From: Candidatus Didemnitutus sp.
Lineage (GTDB): Bacteria; Verrucomicrobiota; Verrucomicrobiia; Opitutales; Opitutaceae
Direction of reading: 5' to 3'
Length of the DNA: 64,000 nt
Assembly: GCA_019634575.1 (NCBI GenBank)
Contig: JAHCAY010000001.1
Span: forward strand, 1,674,001 to 1,738,000
Shown here: positions 50,039 through 58,011 of the stretch, in pieces
Layout: every line of letters begins with the position of its first letter
Numbering within the stretch: position 1 is the stretch's first letter
Program-made: the position numbers and the translations under genes
Notes under the pieces: model-generated
What the model saw: only the letters and a program-made list of their open reading frames with translations
Told to the model about the DNA's origin: nothing
The model's database searches: none

Positions 50039-51391
50039 TCACGCCCGCGCGCGGGCCCGGGCGACCGCTTCGTCGACCAGCCGCGCCGATTCGCCCAGAT
50101 AGCTTTCCACCCTCAACGCGCGCTCCAAGTCGTCCGGTGTCGCCCGCTCGCGGAGCAAGTGGTGGGCGCGCACCGCCTCGAGAAACGGGACGTGCTCGGT
50201 GATCGCCGTCTGCGCCGCCTCGTAGACGAGTTCGTGCGCCTGGTGCCGGCCCATGATCGCCGTGAGCTTCATCATCACCGCCTCGGACACGATCAATCCC
50301 TGCGTAAGCTCGACGTTCGCACGCATCGCCTCCCGGTGCACGGCCAACCCCTGTGCCAAACGGCCGAGCGTCTCGGCGATGCCGACCGCGAGCACCGCGA
50401 TTTCCGGCAGCGTGACGTCGCTCACGTTGCTCGCCGACGAGTCGCCCTCGTCCATCCGCACCATGCTCTCGAGCATCAGGGGCACGCGCGAGCGCAGCAA
50501 CCGCGCCATGCTCACCAGCATGAGCGCCGTCGCCGGGTTGCGCTTCTGCGCCATGGTCGAGCTGCCGACCTTGCCCAGATGGAACGCCTCCGAAACCTCG
50601 CCCACCTCGGTCCGCTGGAGAAAAACCACGTCGCGCGCGATCTTCTCCGCCGTGCCCGCCAGCAACCCGAGCGCCGTCACGTAGTCGCACACGCGATCGT
50701 AGGACGAGCGCGACGGCAGGCCGGCGGCCTCGAGTCCGAGCATTTCCGCGATCCGCCGCTCGACTTCGCCGCCCCGGCCGCCCATGGCGGAAAACGTGCC
50801 GACGGCGCCGCCCATCGAGACCACGAATGACTTCGGAAACCGCTGCGCCAGCCGCTCGCGATCGCGCGCAAGTTCGTCGATCCAGCCCGCGACCTTGAAG
50901 CCGAAGGTGATCGGCAGCGCGTGCTGCCCGTGCGTGCGCCCGGCCTGGAGCGTCAGGCGGTGCTCCGCCGCGAGGTCGGCGAGTCGACCGAATGCGGCGT
51001 CGAGAAAGCGCAGCGTCAGCGCGTGCGTCTGCGCCATCTGCAACGCCACGGCCGTATCGAAGATGTTCTGGGTCGTGGCGCCCCAGTGCAGGTAACCCGC
51101 CGCCGGCTCGCCGCACAGCTTCTCGAATTGCCGCAACACCGGCACGAAGGGGTGCTGCGCAAAATCGATGTCGCGCGCCAGTTGGGCGAGATCGAAGCGA
51201 CTCACGTCGGTCTGGCGGGCGATTTCCTGCGCCGCCGCCGCCGGGATGAGGCCGAGCTCGGCCTGCGCGAGCGCCAGCGTCGCCTCGACGCGCAACCACG
51301 CCTCGAGCGTGCCCACGTCGCTCCAGACGCGACGCGCCTCGGCGTTATACCAGCCCCGGGTGATGAAGGAATCGAAGAGTCCTACGTTCAT
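50039..51391 (-). CDS. Class-II fumarase/aspartase superfamily lyase (PurB/PcaB-like)
   Basis: 450 residues from the ATG at 51391; the frame open upstream belongs to the overlapping MFS gene in another phase. Seen: YLHWGATTQNIFDTAVALQM, RTHGQHALPITFGFKVAGWI and the mobile loop GSSTMAQKRNPATALM, corresponding to the family GSSxMPxKxNP with Ala-Gln replacing the usual Pro-x. C-terminal helices follow as in adenylosuccinate lyase and 3-carboxymuconate cycloisomerase. The family cleaves C-N or C-O bonds to release fumarate, or makes lactones. The neighbours (TonB receptor, MFS carrier, AraC regulator) favour a catabolic role over purine synthesis. Overlaps the MFS stop by four bases (ATGA). Confidence 0.85.
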   Translation of the reverse strand: MNVGLFDSFITRGWYNAEARRVWSDVGTLEAWLRVEATLALAQAELGLIPAAAAQEIARQTDVSRFDLAQLARDIDFAQHPFVPVLRQFEKLCGEPAAGYLHWGATTQNIFDTAVALQMAQTHALTLRFLDAAFGRLADLAAEHRLTLQAGRTHGQHALPITFGFKVAGWIDELARDRERLAQRFPKSFVVSMGGAVGTFSAMGGRGGEVERRIAEMLGLEAAGLPSRSSYDRVCDYVTALGLLAGTAEKIARDVVFLQRTEVGEVSEAFHLGKVGSSTMAQKRNPATALMLVSMARLLRSRVPLMLESMVRMDEGDSSASNVSDVTLPEIAVLAVGIAETLGRLAQGLAVHREAMRANVELTQGLIVSEAVMMKLTAIMGRHQAHELVYEAAQTAITEHVPFLEAVRAHHLLRERATPDDLERALRVESYLGESARLVDEAVARARARA

Positions 51392-52629
51392 GAAGGGATG
51401 CGGGTGATGCGCCGCAGCGCCAGGCCACCGACGACCATGATCGCCAGCGGCACGAACAACGCCGCCAACGCGGCGATGCCGCCGAAATGCGCGAACACCA
51501 CGCCGAGCAGCGGCGTGCCGATCGCGCCCGAGGTCGAGGAAAAGACGACGCTCAGGCTCGCGAGCGTGTTGTGCCGCGCCACCGGCAGCGACGTCAGCGC
51601 CGCCGAATGGATCAACGGCCACACGGGCCCGACGAAAAGTCCGGCCAACGGCAGCAGCCACACGGCGACCGGCACGAGGCGCCAATCAGACACATCCTTC
51701 GCGACATCGGTCCCGCCGGCCGCCGCGAGACCGACCGCGAGCACGGCCACCGCCCCGACCACGCACCAGATCAGCACCGGGAACCACGCCACGCGACGCA
51801 ACACGAAGCCGACGCTCACACGTCCCGCGATCGCGCAGACGGCGTAGAGGCCGGCGAGTTGGATGCCGAGCGACGGCACGAGGCCCATCACCTTCGCGTT
51901 GAAGGTCGGCAGCCAGTTGATGAAGCCGTGTTCGGTCACGATGCACGCGAACACGAGGAAACCGAGCGTGACGGCGACGGGCATCGCGGCCAGTTGCAGC
52001 ATTTCCCACAGCGGCAGATGCAGTGGACGTCCCGGCGCTTCGCGCACCGCCGACTCGTCCAGCGGCGTCCGCCACAACAGCGCGAAAGCCACGGCCATCA
52101 CGAGGGCGAGCAGCGAATAGGCATACGACCACGACGTGGAGTGCGGGTCGGCGTTGTTCGTGAACGCCGCGAAGACCACGAAGGTCAGCAGGCTCCCGAT
52201 CTTGTAGAACGACTCCACGAACGAGAGCAGGCTGGCGTGTGCCTGCTTGTCCGGTGCGAGCAAGCCGATGGTCGAGTAGAGCGCCACCTTCATGAGACCG
52301 TAACTCACTCCCGTGACGAGGAACACGAGCTTCACCGCCGTGAAGCTCACGAACAGCGGCACGGCCACGAGCGCGAGCGCCGACGCCGCCAACGCCAGGA
52401 GCATCGCGCGCCGGTAGCCGATGCGTTTGAGGAACGCGCCGGCGAGCAGCGCGCCCGCGAGGATGCCGCCGCCTTTGTAGAGCGCGAGGGTGCTCGCCGC
52501 GACGACCGACACGTCGAAGCTGCGCTGCACCTGGAGCACGGCGATGCCCACGCTGTTCAACTGAACCGCATACGCGCAGTAGTTCAGGAACATGCACAGC
52601 CGGAGCTGGAGCGGGACGGGGCGGAACAT
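51388..52629 (-). CDS. MFS transporter
   Basis: 413 residues from the ATG at 52629 (MFRPVPLQLRLCMFLNYCAY). About twelve helices, e.g. YKGGGILAGALLAGAFLKRI with RIGYRRAMLLALAASALALV at the first cytoplasmic loop, and GAIGTPLLGVVFAHFGGIAA near the end. The layout recalls the FucP/TsgA branch, which takes up sugars or similar solutes, but no substrate motif was recognised. It lies 130 bases after the TonB receptor gene (with a GTAG palindrome between) and overlaps the lyase start (ATGA). It may carry the compound brought in by the receptor across the inner membrane. Confidence 0.88.
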   Translation of the reverse strand: MFRPVPLQLRLCMFLNYCAYAVQLNSVGIAVLQVQRSFDVSVVAASTLALYKGGGILAGALLAGAFLKRIGYRRAMLLALAASALALVAVPLFVSFTAVKLVFLVTGVSYGLMKVALYSTIGLLAPDKQAHASLLSFVESFYKIGSLLTFVVFAAFTNNADPHSTSWSYAYSLLALVMAVAFALLWRTPLDESAVREAPGRPLHLPLWEMLQLAAMPVAVTLGFLVFACIVTEHGFINWLPTFNAKVMGLVPSLGIQLAGLYAVCAIAGRVSVGFVLRRVAWFPVLIWCVVGAVAVLAVGLAAAGGTDVAKDVSDWRLVPVAVWLLPLAGLFVGPVWPLIHSAALTSLPVARHNTLASLSVVFSSTSGAIGTPLLGVVFAHFGGIAALAALFVPLAIMVVGGLALRRITRIPS

Positions 52630-52667
52630 GGGAACTAAGCGAATGAGCCGAGCGCGCTTGATTTCCC

Positions 52668-52732
52668 GTAGGGTCGCCGCTTGCCGGCGGGCCGTTTTGC
52701 GCTCGCGGCCCGGCCACAAGGACCGGCCCTAC
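52668..52732. repeat. GTAG-headed palindromic repeat between receptor and MFS genes
   Basis: GTAGGG at 52668 and CCCTAC at 52727-52732 form the ends; inside, GGCGGGCCG pairs with CGGCCCG. It sits in the leader of the MFS gene on the minus strand. Confidence 0.6.
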
Positions 52733-52759
52733 ACACAAGACGACGGCAGGCGTGGCGCA

Positions 52760-55177
52760 TCAGTAGGTGAGTTTGAATTCGCACGTCACCACCGTCGGGC
52801 GTCCGCGGAGGAATGCGGCCGGCACGTATTTCTCATCGGTGACGTTGTCCCAGTTCACCGTGACGCTGGCAGGGCGGCCGGAGAGCTTCCAGCCGTAGCC
52901 GACCGCGGCGTTGAGGAGCGTGTAAGGATCGGTGAAGAGCGCGGGATTGTTCACGCGCTGCGCCTTCTTGCCCGAGTAGTTCACGCCGAGCGAGGTCCAA
53001 AGGCCGCGGAGTGCGCCGTGCTTGAACGAATAGCGAGCCTGCGCGTTGGCGAGTTCGCGCACGGTGTTTTCCGGATGGGAGCCGAGCAGGTATTCCGTGC
53101 CCACGGGCGTCTCCACGACCTTCACGTCGTTGAGCGAGCCGCTGAGGTAGATTTGGAAACCCTCGATCGGCGACAGCGTCGTCTCCACCTCTACGCCGCG
53201 GCTGCGGTCGCGCGTGCCCTGCATGCGGTTGACGAGGACGACGCCGGTCGGGCTGGTGGTGTTGAAGTTGATCACGCGGTCGCGCTGCTCGATGCCGAAC
53301 ACCGACACGGTGGACGAGACGCGTCCGCCGAGCAGGTCGGTCTTCACGCCGAACTCCCAGCCCTCGGACGTCGTCGGCGACGCGGGGCCGGAGGGCACGT
53401 TGGCGATCTGGAGGTTGGCGATCGAGTTCTGGAACGACGTGCTGTAGGAACCGTAGACGAGGATGTCGCGGGTGATTTTCCAGCCGCCGCCGAACTGCGG
53501 GGAAAATTTGCTGTGCTCGGATTTGCCGATGCTCGCGGACGGAGTGAGGAAGTTGTCGTTGGCGCCTGACGTGCGCGAGTAGCGTCCGCCCGCGACGGTG
53601 TAGACGCGGTTGTCGAAGAAGGAACTGTTGAGGATGCCGTAGACGGCCTTGCTGCGACGCACGCCGCGGTCGAATTGCTGGAGCGGAAGCGTCTCGGGGC
53701 TGTAGTCGGTGTCGCGGTTCCAGGTCGACGGGTCCTTGATGTTCCATGGCGCGGGGAACTGGGATGCGGCCGCGAGACGGTTGCGGGTGTTGTCCTGGTA
53801 TTCGAGGTAGGAGGCGCCGAGGAGCGGCTTCACCTCCGTGCGGCCGAACTTGTATTTGCCGGTCACCTCCGCCTGCGCGGCGCGGCCGGTGCCGAACGTT
53901 TCCTGGAGATTGAGGCGGCGCTGCAGCTGCGCGTAGGGCGCATCGAGCGCGAGCGCGGGATTTTTCAGGAGGTCGTCGGCGTAGGCTTGCGCGGCGGCGA
54001 GGTAGACGGCGTTCGCCGTCGTGGGATAGGGCGTGCCCGAGGGGATGTAGCGGTCGGGCACAGTGATGTTGACCTGGCCGAGGCCGGTGCCCTTGAACCA
54101 GATCTTGTATTTGCTCCAGCTGAAGTTCGCGCGCGCGGTCCAGTGGTCGTCGATCTTCACCGTCAGCTCCGAGCTGAGCGATTCCATCTCGGAGATGCGG
54201 CGATCGTGGCGCGACGAGATCGTGAAATCGTCGGGCAACGGATAGAAGCCGACGAAGCCGCGGTCCTCGCCGCTCTGCTTTTGGAGCACGCTCGCCGTGC
54301 TGAGGATGCCCGAGGCCGGCAGCGGCGCGACGATGCGCGAGGTCGGGAGGCGCGTGGCGTAGGGCGGGTTCTCGTCGCGCTGGAAGTTCTGATACTCGAC
54401 GTTGAGCGAGACGCGGTCGTTGATTTTCCAAGTGAACGTCGGCGCGAGCGACTGGGAGTGAACCTGGCCCGGGGTGAAATACTGGATGTCGTTTTCCCAC
54501 GACGCGTTCACCCGGAAGAGGAGCTGGTTTTTCAGCAGCGGCTGGTTGTGGTCGAGGCTCGCGCGGAAGTAGCCGTAGCTGCCGGCCTTCACGCCGACGG
54601 TCGTCGCGGCCTTGTTCGACGGACGCTTCGTGATGTAGTTCACCGTGCCGCCGGGCGCGACCTCGCCGTAGAGGACGGAGGCGGGACCCTTCACCACCTC
54701 GACGCGCTCGATCGTCGTCGAGTCGACGTAGGCCTCGCCGGCGAAGCCGTTGCGCTGCGGGCTCTGGTTGAAGCCGCGGATGGCGTAGACGGAATTGCCG
54801 CTGGCGAACTCCACGCCCGCCGCCGTGACGCTCGGCGAGAACTTCGCCACATCGAACAGCTCGCGCGCCCCGATGTCGCCGATGAACTGCGGCGTGAACG
54901 CGCTGACGGAAAACGGCAGATCCTTGATCGCGACGTCGATGCGGGTGGCCGACACGGAATTGCCGGCGCGGTAGCCGCGATCGGCGGTCGCGGAGACCTG
55001 GAAGGGCGAGAGGGTGACGACGGCATCGCTCGCGGCGGGGTCTTTTTCCGGTTTGGCCACGGACTGCTCGGGTTCGGCGACGGTCTGAGCCGACAGCGAG
55101 CAAGCGACGAGGCAGAAGCCGACGGCGGCAACGCGCGCGCGCCGGACCGGTTCGCAGGAGGACAGCGAGAGGATCAT
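52760..55177 (-). CDS. TonB-dependent siderophore-type receptor
   Basis: 805 residues from the ATG at 55177 (MILSLSSCEPVRRARVAAVG), giving a signal peptide cleaved near SLSAQ-T. The mature start has VVTLSPFQVSATADRGYRAG, the LSPFxV/GYxA pattern widespread among Opitutaceae receptors. The plug domain (about 70-190) holds FSVSAFTPQFIGDIGARELF, SVYAIRGFNQSPQRNGFAGE, VEVVKGPASVLYGEVAPGG and TVNYITKRPS. A 22-strand barrel follows, ending in PTVVTCEFKLTY with a terminal aromatic residue for outer-membrane insertion. It resembles FhuA/FoxA-type receptors for ferric siderophores, though the ligand is not known. It diverges from the ArsR fusion gene; downstream lie MFS, lyase and AraC genes in the same direction. 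Confidence 0.93.
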   Translation of the reverse strand: MILSLSSCEPVRRARVAAVGFCLVACSLSAQTVAEPEQSVAKPEKDPAASDAVVTLSPFQVSATADRGYRAGNSVSATRIDVAIKDLPFSVSAFTPQFIGDIGARELFDVAKFSPSVTAAGVEFASGNSVYAIRGFNQSPQRNGFAGEAYVDSTTIERVEVVKGPASVLYGEVAPGGTVNYITKRPSNKAATTVGVKAGSYGYFRASLDHNQPLLKNQLLFRVNASWENDIQYFTPGQVHSQSLAPTFTWKINDRVSLNVEYQNFQRDENPPYATRLPTSRIVAPLPASGILSTASVLQKQSGEDRGFVGFYPLPDDFTISSRHDRRISEMESLSSELTVKIDDHWTARANFSWSKYKIWFKGTGLGQVNITVPDRYIPSGTPYPTTANAVYLAAAQAYADDLLKNPALALDAPYAQLQRRLNLQETFGTGRAAQAEVTGKYKFGRTEVKPLLGASYLEYQDNTRNRLAAASQFPAPWNIKDPSTWNRDTDYSPETLPLQQFDRGVRRSKAVYGILNSSFFDNRVYTVAGGRYSRTSGANDNFLTPSASIGKSEHSKFSPQFGGGWKITRDILVYGSYSTSFQNSIANLQIANVPSGPASPTTSEGWEFGVKTDLLGGRVSSTVSVFGIEQRDRVINFNTTSPTGVVLVNRMQGTRDRSRGVEVETTLSPIEGFQIYLSGSLNDVKVVETPVGTEYLLGSHPENTVRELANAQARYSFKHGALRGLWTSLGVNYSGKKAQRVNNPALFTDPYTLLNAAVGYGWKLSGRPASVTVNWDNVTDEKYVPAAFLRGRPTVVTCEFKLTY

Positions 55178-55422
55178 GATTGCGGGGGTTGGGGGTTGCG
55201 CGGGTCGTCTCGCTGCGCCTAACACTCGCGATAGGCAGCGGGATTACCTCGCGACGCCAATCGAATTTCCCGCCGGCCGCCGGCCGCGAGCGCAAGCGAT
55301 GGGATTATCCGTGCAACGATGGGAGAAATCTACGCTCACGCCGTCCGGCCGCCTCCGCCACGCCGGTCCCCGCGCCGCGGCTCTTGTAAAGCGGCACGGT
55401 TGCCTTCATAGGGTTGCGCGCC

Positions 55423-56361
55423 ATGGCCGATTCCTGGGACAGCCTGAAAACCCTCTCCGACTCCACGCGTCTCCGCGTGCTCGCGCTGCTGCTCAAGGAA
55501 GAGCTATCCGTCGCCGAGTTGCAGGACATCCTCGGCATGGGCCAGTCGCGCATTTCGTCCCAACTCGCACTGCTCCGCCAGGCCGGTTTCGTGAACGACC
55601 GTCGTGAGGGCAAAAAAGCCTTCTACTCGCTCCGCGCCAATCTTCCGCCCAAGCAACTCGCGCTGCTGCGCGCCGCCTGCGACTCCGTCGCCGAGTTGTC
55701 CGAGTCCGCCGAGGATCGTGAGAATCTCGACCGCGTGCTCCAGCGCCGCCGTCGCGTCTCCGAACAGTATTTCAACCTCATCGCCGGCCGGCTCGGCAAA
55801 GGCTACTGCCCCGGTCGCTCGTGGGAAGCGCTGGGGCATCTCGCCCTGCGCCTCGTGCCCGCCATCACCGTCGCCGATCTCGGCGCGGGCGAAGGTCTCG
55901 TCTCGCAACTCCTCGCGCAGCGCGCCGAGCGCGTCTGGTGCATCGACAGTTCGCCGAAAATGGTCGAGGTCGGCACGGAGCTCGCGAAGAAGAACGGCCT
56001 CGCCAACCTCAGCTACAAGCTCGGCGACATTGAGCAGGTGCCGCTCGCCGACAAGTCCGTCGATCTCGCCATCCTCTCGCAGGCGCTGCATCACGCCGCG
56101 CATCCGGAGGCGGCCGTGGACGAGGCGTTCCGCATCCTCAAGCCCGGCGGCCAGCTCCTCGTGCTCGACCTGAAGGAGCACACCTTTGAAAAAGCGCGCG
56201 AGCTCTACGGTGACCTCTGGCTCGGCTTCAAGGAAAGCGCCCTGCACGGTTTCCTGAAGAAGGCCGGCTTCCAGAAAGTCGAGGTTACTACGGTCGCGCG
56301 CGAGGAAGGCGAACCCCGTTTCGAAACGCTGCTCGCGAGCGGCGTCAAAGCCGCGCGCTGA
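55423..56361 (+). CDS. ArsR-type HTH regulator fused to a SAM methyltransferase
   Basis: 312 residues from the ATG at 55423. The winged HTH (about 5-85) has LKTLSDSTRLRVLALLLKEE, LSVAELQDILGMGQSRISSQ and LALLRQAGFVNDRREGKKAF. The methyltransferase domain (about 130-300) has VADLGAGEGLVSQLLAQ (motif I), VWCIDSSPKMVEVG, LAILSQALHHAAHPEAAVDE and RILKPGGQLLVLDLKEH. Fusions of this type occur widely and are suspected to sense S-adenosyl compounds; no Cys pair for metal binding is evident. The expected methionine-cycle neighbour is missing here. It is divergent from the TonB receptor gene and faces the PPi-phosphofructokinase gene. Confidence 0.92.
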   Translation: MADSWDSLKTLSDSTRLRVLALLLKEELSVAELQDILGMGQSRISSQLALLRQAGFVNDRREGKKAFYSLRANLPPKQLALLRAACDSVAELSESAEDRENLDRVLQRRRRVSEQYFNLIAGRLGKGYCPGRSWEALGHLALRLVPAITVADLGAGEGLVSQLLAQRAERVWCIDSSPKMVEVGTELAKKNGLANLSYKLGDIEQVPLADKSVDLAILSQALHHAAHPEAAVDEAFRILKPGGQLLVLDLKEHTFEKARELYGDLWLGFKESALHGFLKKAGFQKVEVTTVAREEGEPRFETLLASGVKAAR

Positions 56362-56502
56362 AAGGCAGGACGGGACCGCGCCGAGTGCGAAAGCCTCGGC
56401 GGCTGGGCCCACCGAAAGACGTTCGCGATCGGCTCAGCGGTCCGGCCCGCCCCTCGCGCCCAGCCGTCGCGTCTGCTCCCCACGAACATCACGCCATAGG
56501 TG

Positions 56503-56526
56503 GTCGCCGCCGTCCTCGGCGGCGAC
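56503..56526. repeat. Perfect 10-bp palindrome in the convergent gap
   Basis: GTCGCCGCCG and CGGCGGCGAC pair perfectly around TCCT, followed by AAAA, so not a terminator on the plus strand. It occupies part of the 232-base gap between the ArsR fusion and phosphofructokinase genes; a second, weaker GGCG/CGCC hairpin follows near 56546. Nothing else was seen in the gap. Confidence 0.5.
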
Positions 56527-56593
56527 AAAACCGGTCTCGCAAGCGTGGCGCCGTCGAGGACGCCGACGCCCAACTCGGAAACCTGCGCTCCCC

Positions 56594-57793
56594 TCACTCG
56601 CTCGTCATGATGAACTGCGGGCGCATCTCGAAGCTGTGGTAGTGCGGGCGCAGCCGGTCGGTGTTGTAGAACTTGTCGACGTTCACGAGCTTCTTGGTCG
56701 AGGTGATGACCTCGATCGGAAGATTGTCGTAGCGGCCGTTCTTCAACACCACGAGCCGCCCGTGGATGCCCTGCATGATCAGATCGAGCGCGAGATTGCC
56801 GTAGGCCATCGGCACGATCGAGTCGACCGCGTCGGGATCGCCGCCGCGCACGAGGTAGCCGAGGCGCTGGTTGATGCAGTCGATTTTTTTGCCCTTGTTG
56901 AATTTCGGCGAGAGGTCCTTCAGGCGCGACGCCACCATGTCGCCGATACCGCCGAGCTTGGCGTGGCCGAACATGTCCTTCTCCGCGCTCTCGTAGACCA
57001 TCTCCTCGCCCTCGAAGGATGCGCCCTCGGAAACGAGCACGATGGAGTATTTGCTCGGATTGTTGATGCGGTCGGCGACGAGCAGCTCGGTGAGGCGCTC
57101 GATGTTGAACTTCCACTCGGGAATCACGCAGCGGTTCGCCGCGCCGGCCATCGTCGGCAGCATCGCGGTGAAGCCCGCATAGCGGCCGAAGACCTCGACG
57201 ACGAGGAAGCGCTCATGCGAACCGGCCGACGTCCGCAGCGTGTTCACGAGGCTGATGGTGCGCGACACGCAGGTGCTGAAACCGATGCAGTAGTCCGTGC
57301 CGGGGACGTCGTTGTCCATCGTCTTCGGAATCGCGATCACCTTCATGCCCTTCTGGAAAAGGTGCACGCCGTAGCTGAGCGTGTCGTCGCCGCCGATCGG
57401 GATGATGTGGTCGATGCCGAGCCACTCGAGATTCTTTAGCACCTCGGGCGTCAGGTCGTTGATGTCGGCGCTGAAACTGGATTTCAGGTGCTCGGGCACG
57501 CTGTTCTTCGGCACGTGGCTCGGGCGCGTGCGCGAGCTGTGCAGGAACGTGCCGCCGGTGCGCCCGGCGCGATTCACGATCTCCTCGGTGAGGTGGACGT
57601 AATACTCGCTGTTGTCGTGATCCTTGTCGCGGATCATCGAAATCAGGCCGCCCCAGCCTTTGCGGATGCCGATGACCTTGTAGCCTTCGCGCAGGGCGCG
57701 AATCGTGACGGCACGAATCGCGGGGTTGAGTCCTGGCACGTCGCCGCCACCCGTCAGGATGCCGATCGTGCCCTTCGCTTTGATATTCGCCAT
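56594..57793 (-). CDS. pfp: Pyrophosphate-dependent 6-phosphofructokinase
   Basis: 399 residues from the ATG at 57793 (MANIKAKGTIGILTGGGDVP). It interconverts fructose-6-phosphate and fructose-1,6-bisphosphate. Seen: LTGGGDVPGLNPAIR, GIRKGWGGL, IPIGGDDTLSYG and PKTMDNDVPGTD. Asp137 of the GGDD motif and Lys157 of PKTMDND are the residues that mark PPi use; ATP enzymes have GGDG and PGTxDND. MAGAANRCVIPEWKF and KLGGIGDMVASRL follow as in the long-clade enzymes. PPi-type enzymes allow reversible glycolysis. PTS enzyme I lies directly upstream in the same direction across 218 bases, with a palindrome in between. Confidence 0.93.
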   Translation of the reverse strand: MANIKAKGTIGILTGGGDVPGLNPAIRAVTIRALREGYKVIGIRKGWGGLISMIRDKDHDNSEYYVHLTEEIVNRAGRTGGTFLHSSRTRPSHVPKNSVPEHLKSSFSADINDLTPEVLKNLEWLGIDHIIPIGGDDTLSYGVHLFQKGMKVIAIPKTMDNDVPGTDYCIGFSTCVSRTISLVNTLRTSAGSHERFLVVEVFGRYAGFTAMLPTMAGAANRCVIPEWKFNIERLTELLVADRINNPSKYSIVLVSEGASFEGEEMVYESAEKDMFGHAKLGGIGDMVASRLKDLSPKFNKGKKIDCINQRLGYLVRGGDPDAVDSIVPMAYGNLALDLIMQGIHGRLVVLKNGRYDNLPIEVITSTKKLVNVDKFYNTDRLRPHYHSFEMRPQFIMTSE

Positions 57794-57943
57794 GGTGGGG
57801 GTTCTCCAAAAACAGCAATAACGCCGCTGACGGCCAACGTGGCTATCATGTCGCCGCCCGCTCGGCAATGCGCGCGAACCGGTATGAACCCGCCTAAACG
57901 CGCGCGCTGCGCGCCCTACTCCCGCCGATCGGGCCCGCCGACT

Positions 57944-57964
57944 TTGTCACCCAATAGGTGACAA
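57944..57964. promoter_or_regulatory. Palindrome TTGTCACC-N5-GGTGACAA, possible operator
   Basis: Perfect 8-base arms at 57944-57951 and 57957-57964 with a CAATA centre. It lies 151 bases upstream of the phosphofructokinase start on that gene's strand, without a T-run, so it looks more like a dimeric repressor site than a terminator. The regulator is unknown. Confidence 0.4.
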
Positions 57965-58011
57965 CTCCGCGCGCGGCCTTCCGTCCCCGCCGCGGCGCGC
58001 GGACATCCGCA

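Noticed and set aside
48840..51299. AraC gene extended upstream to 819 residues
   Set aside because: The extension overlaps the lyase gene in another frame and lacks motifs.
50039..51391. Calling this gene purB
   Set aside because: The mobile loop lacks the usual Met-Pro and the neighbours are transport and regulatory genes, so only the superfamily is named.
56503..56526. Hairpin in the ArsR/phosphofructokinase gap as a terminator
   Set aside because: Perfect stem, but followed by A residues on the plus strand and lacking a T-run on either side in the right place; kept only as a palindrome.
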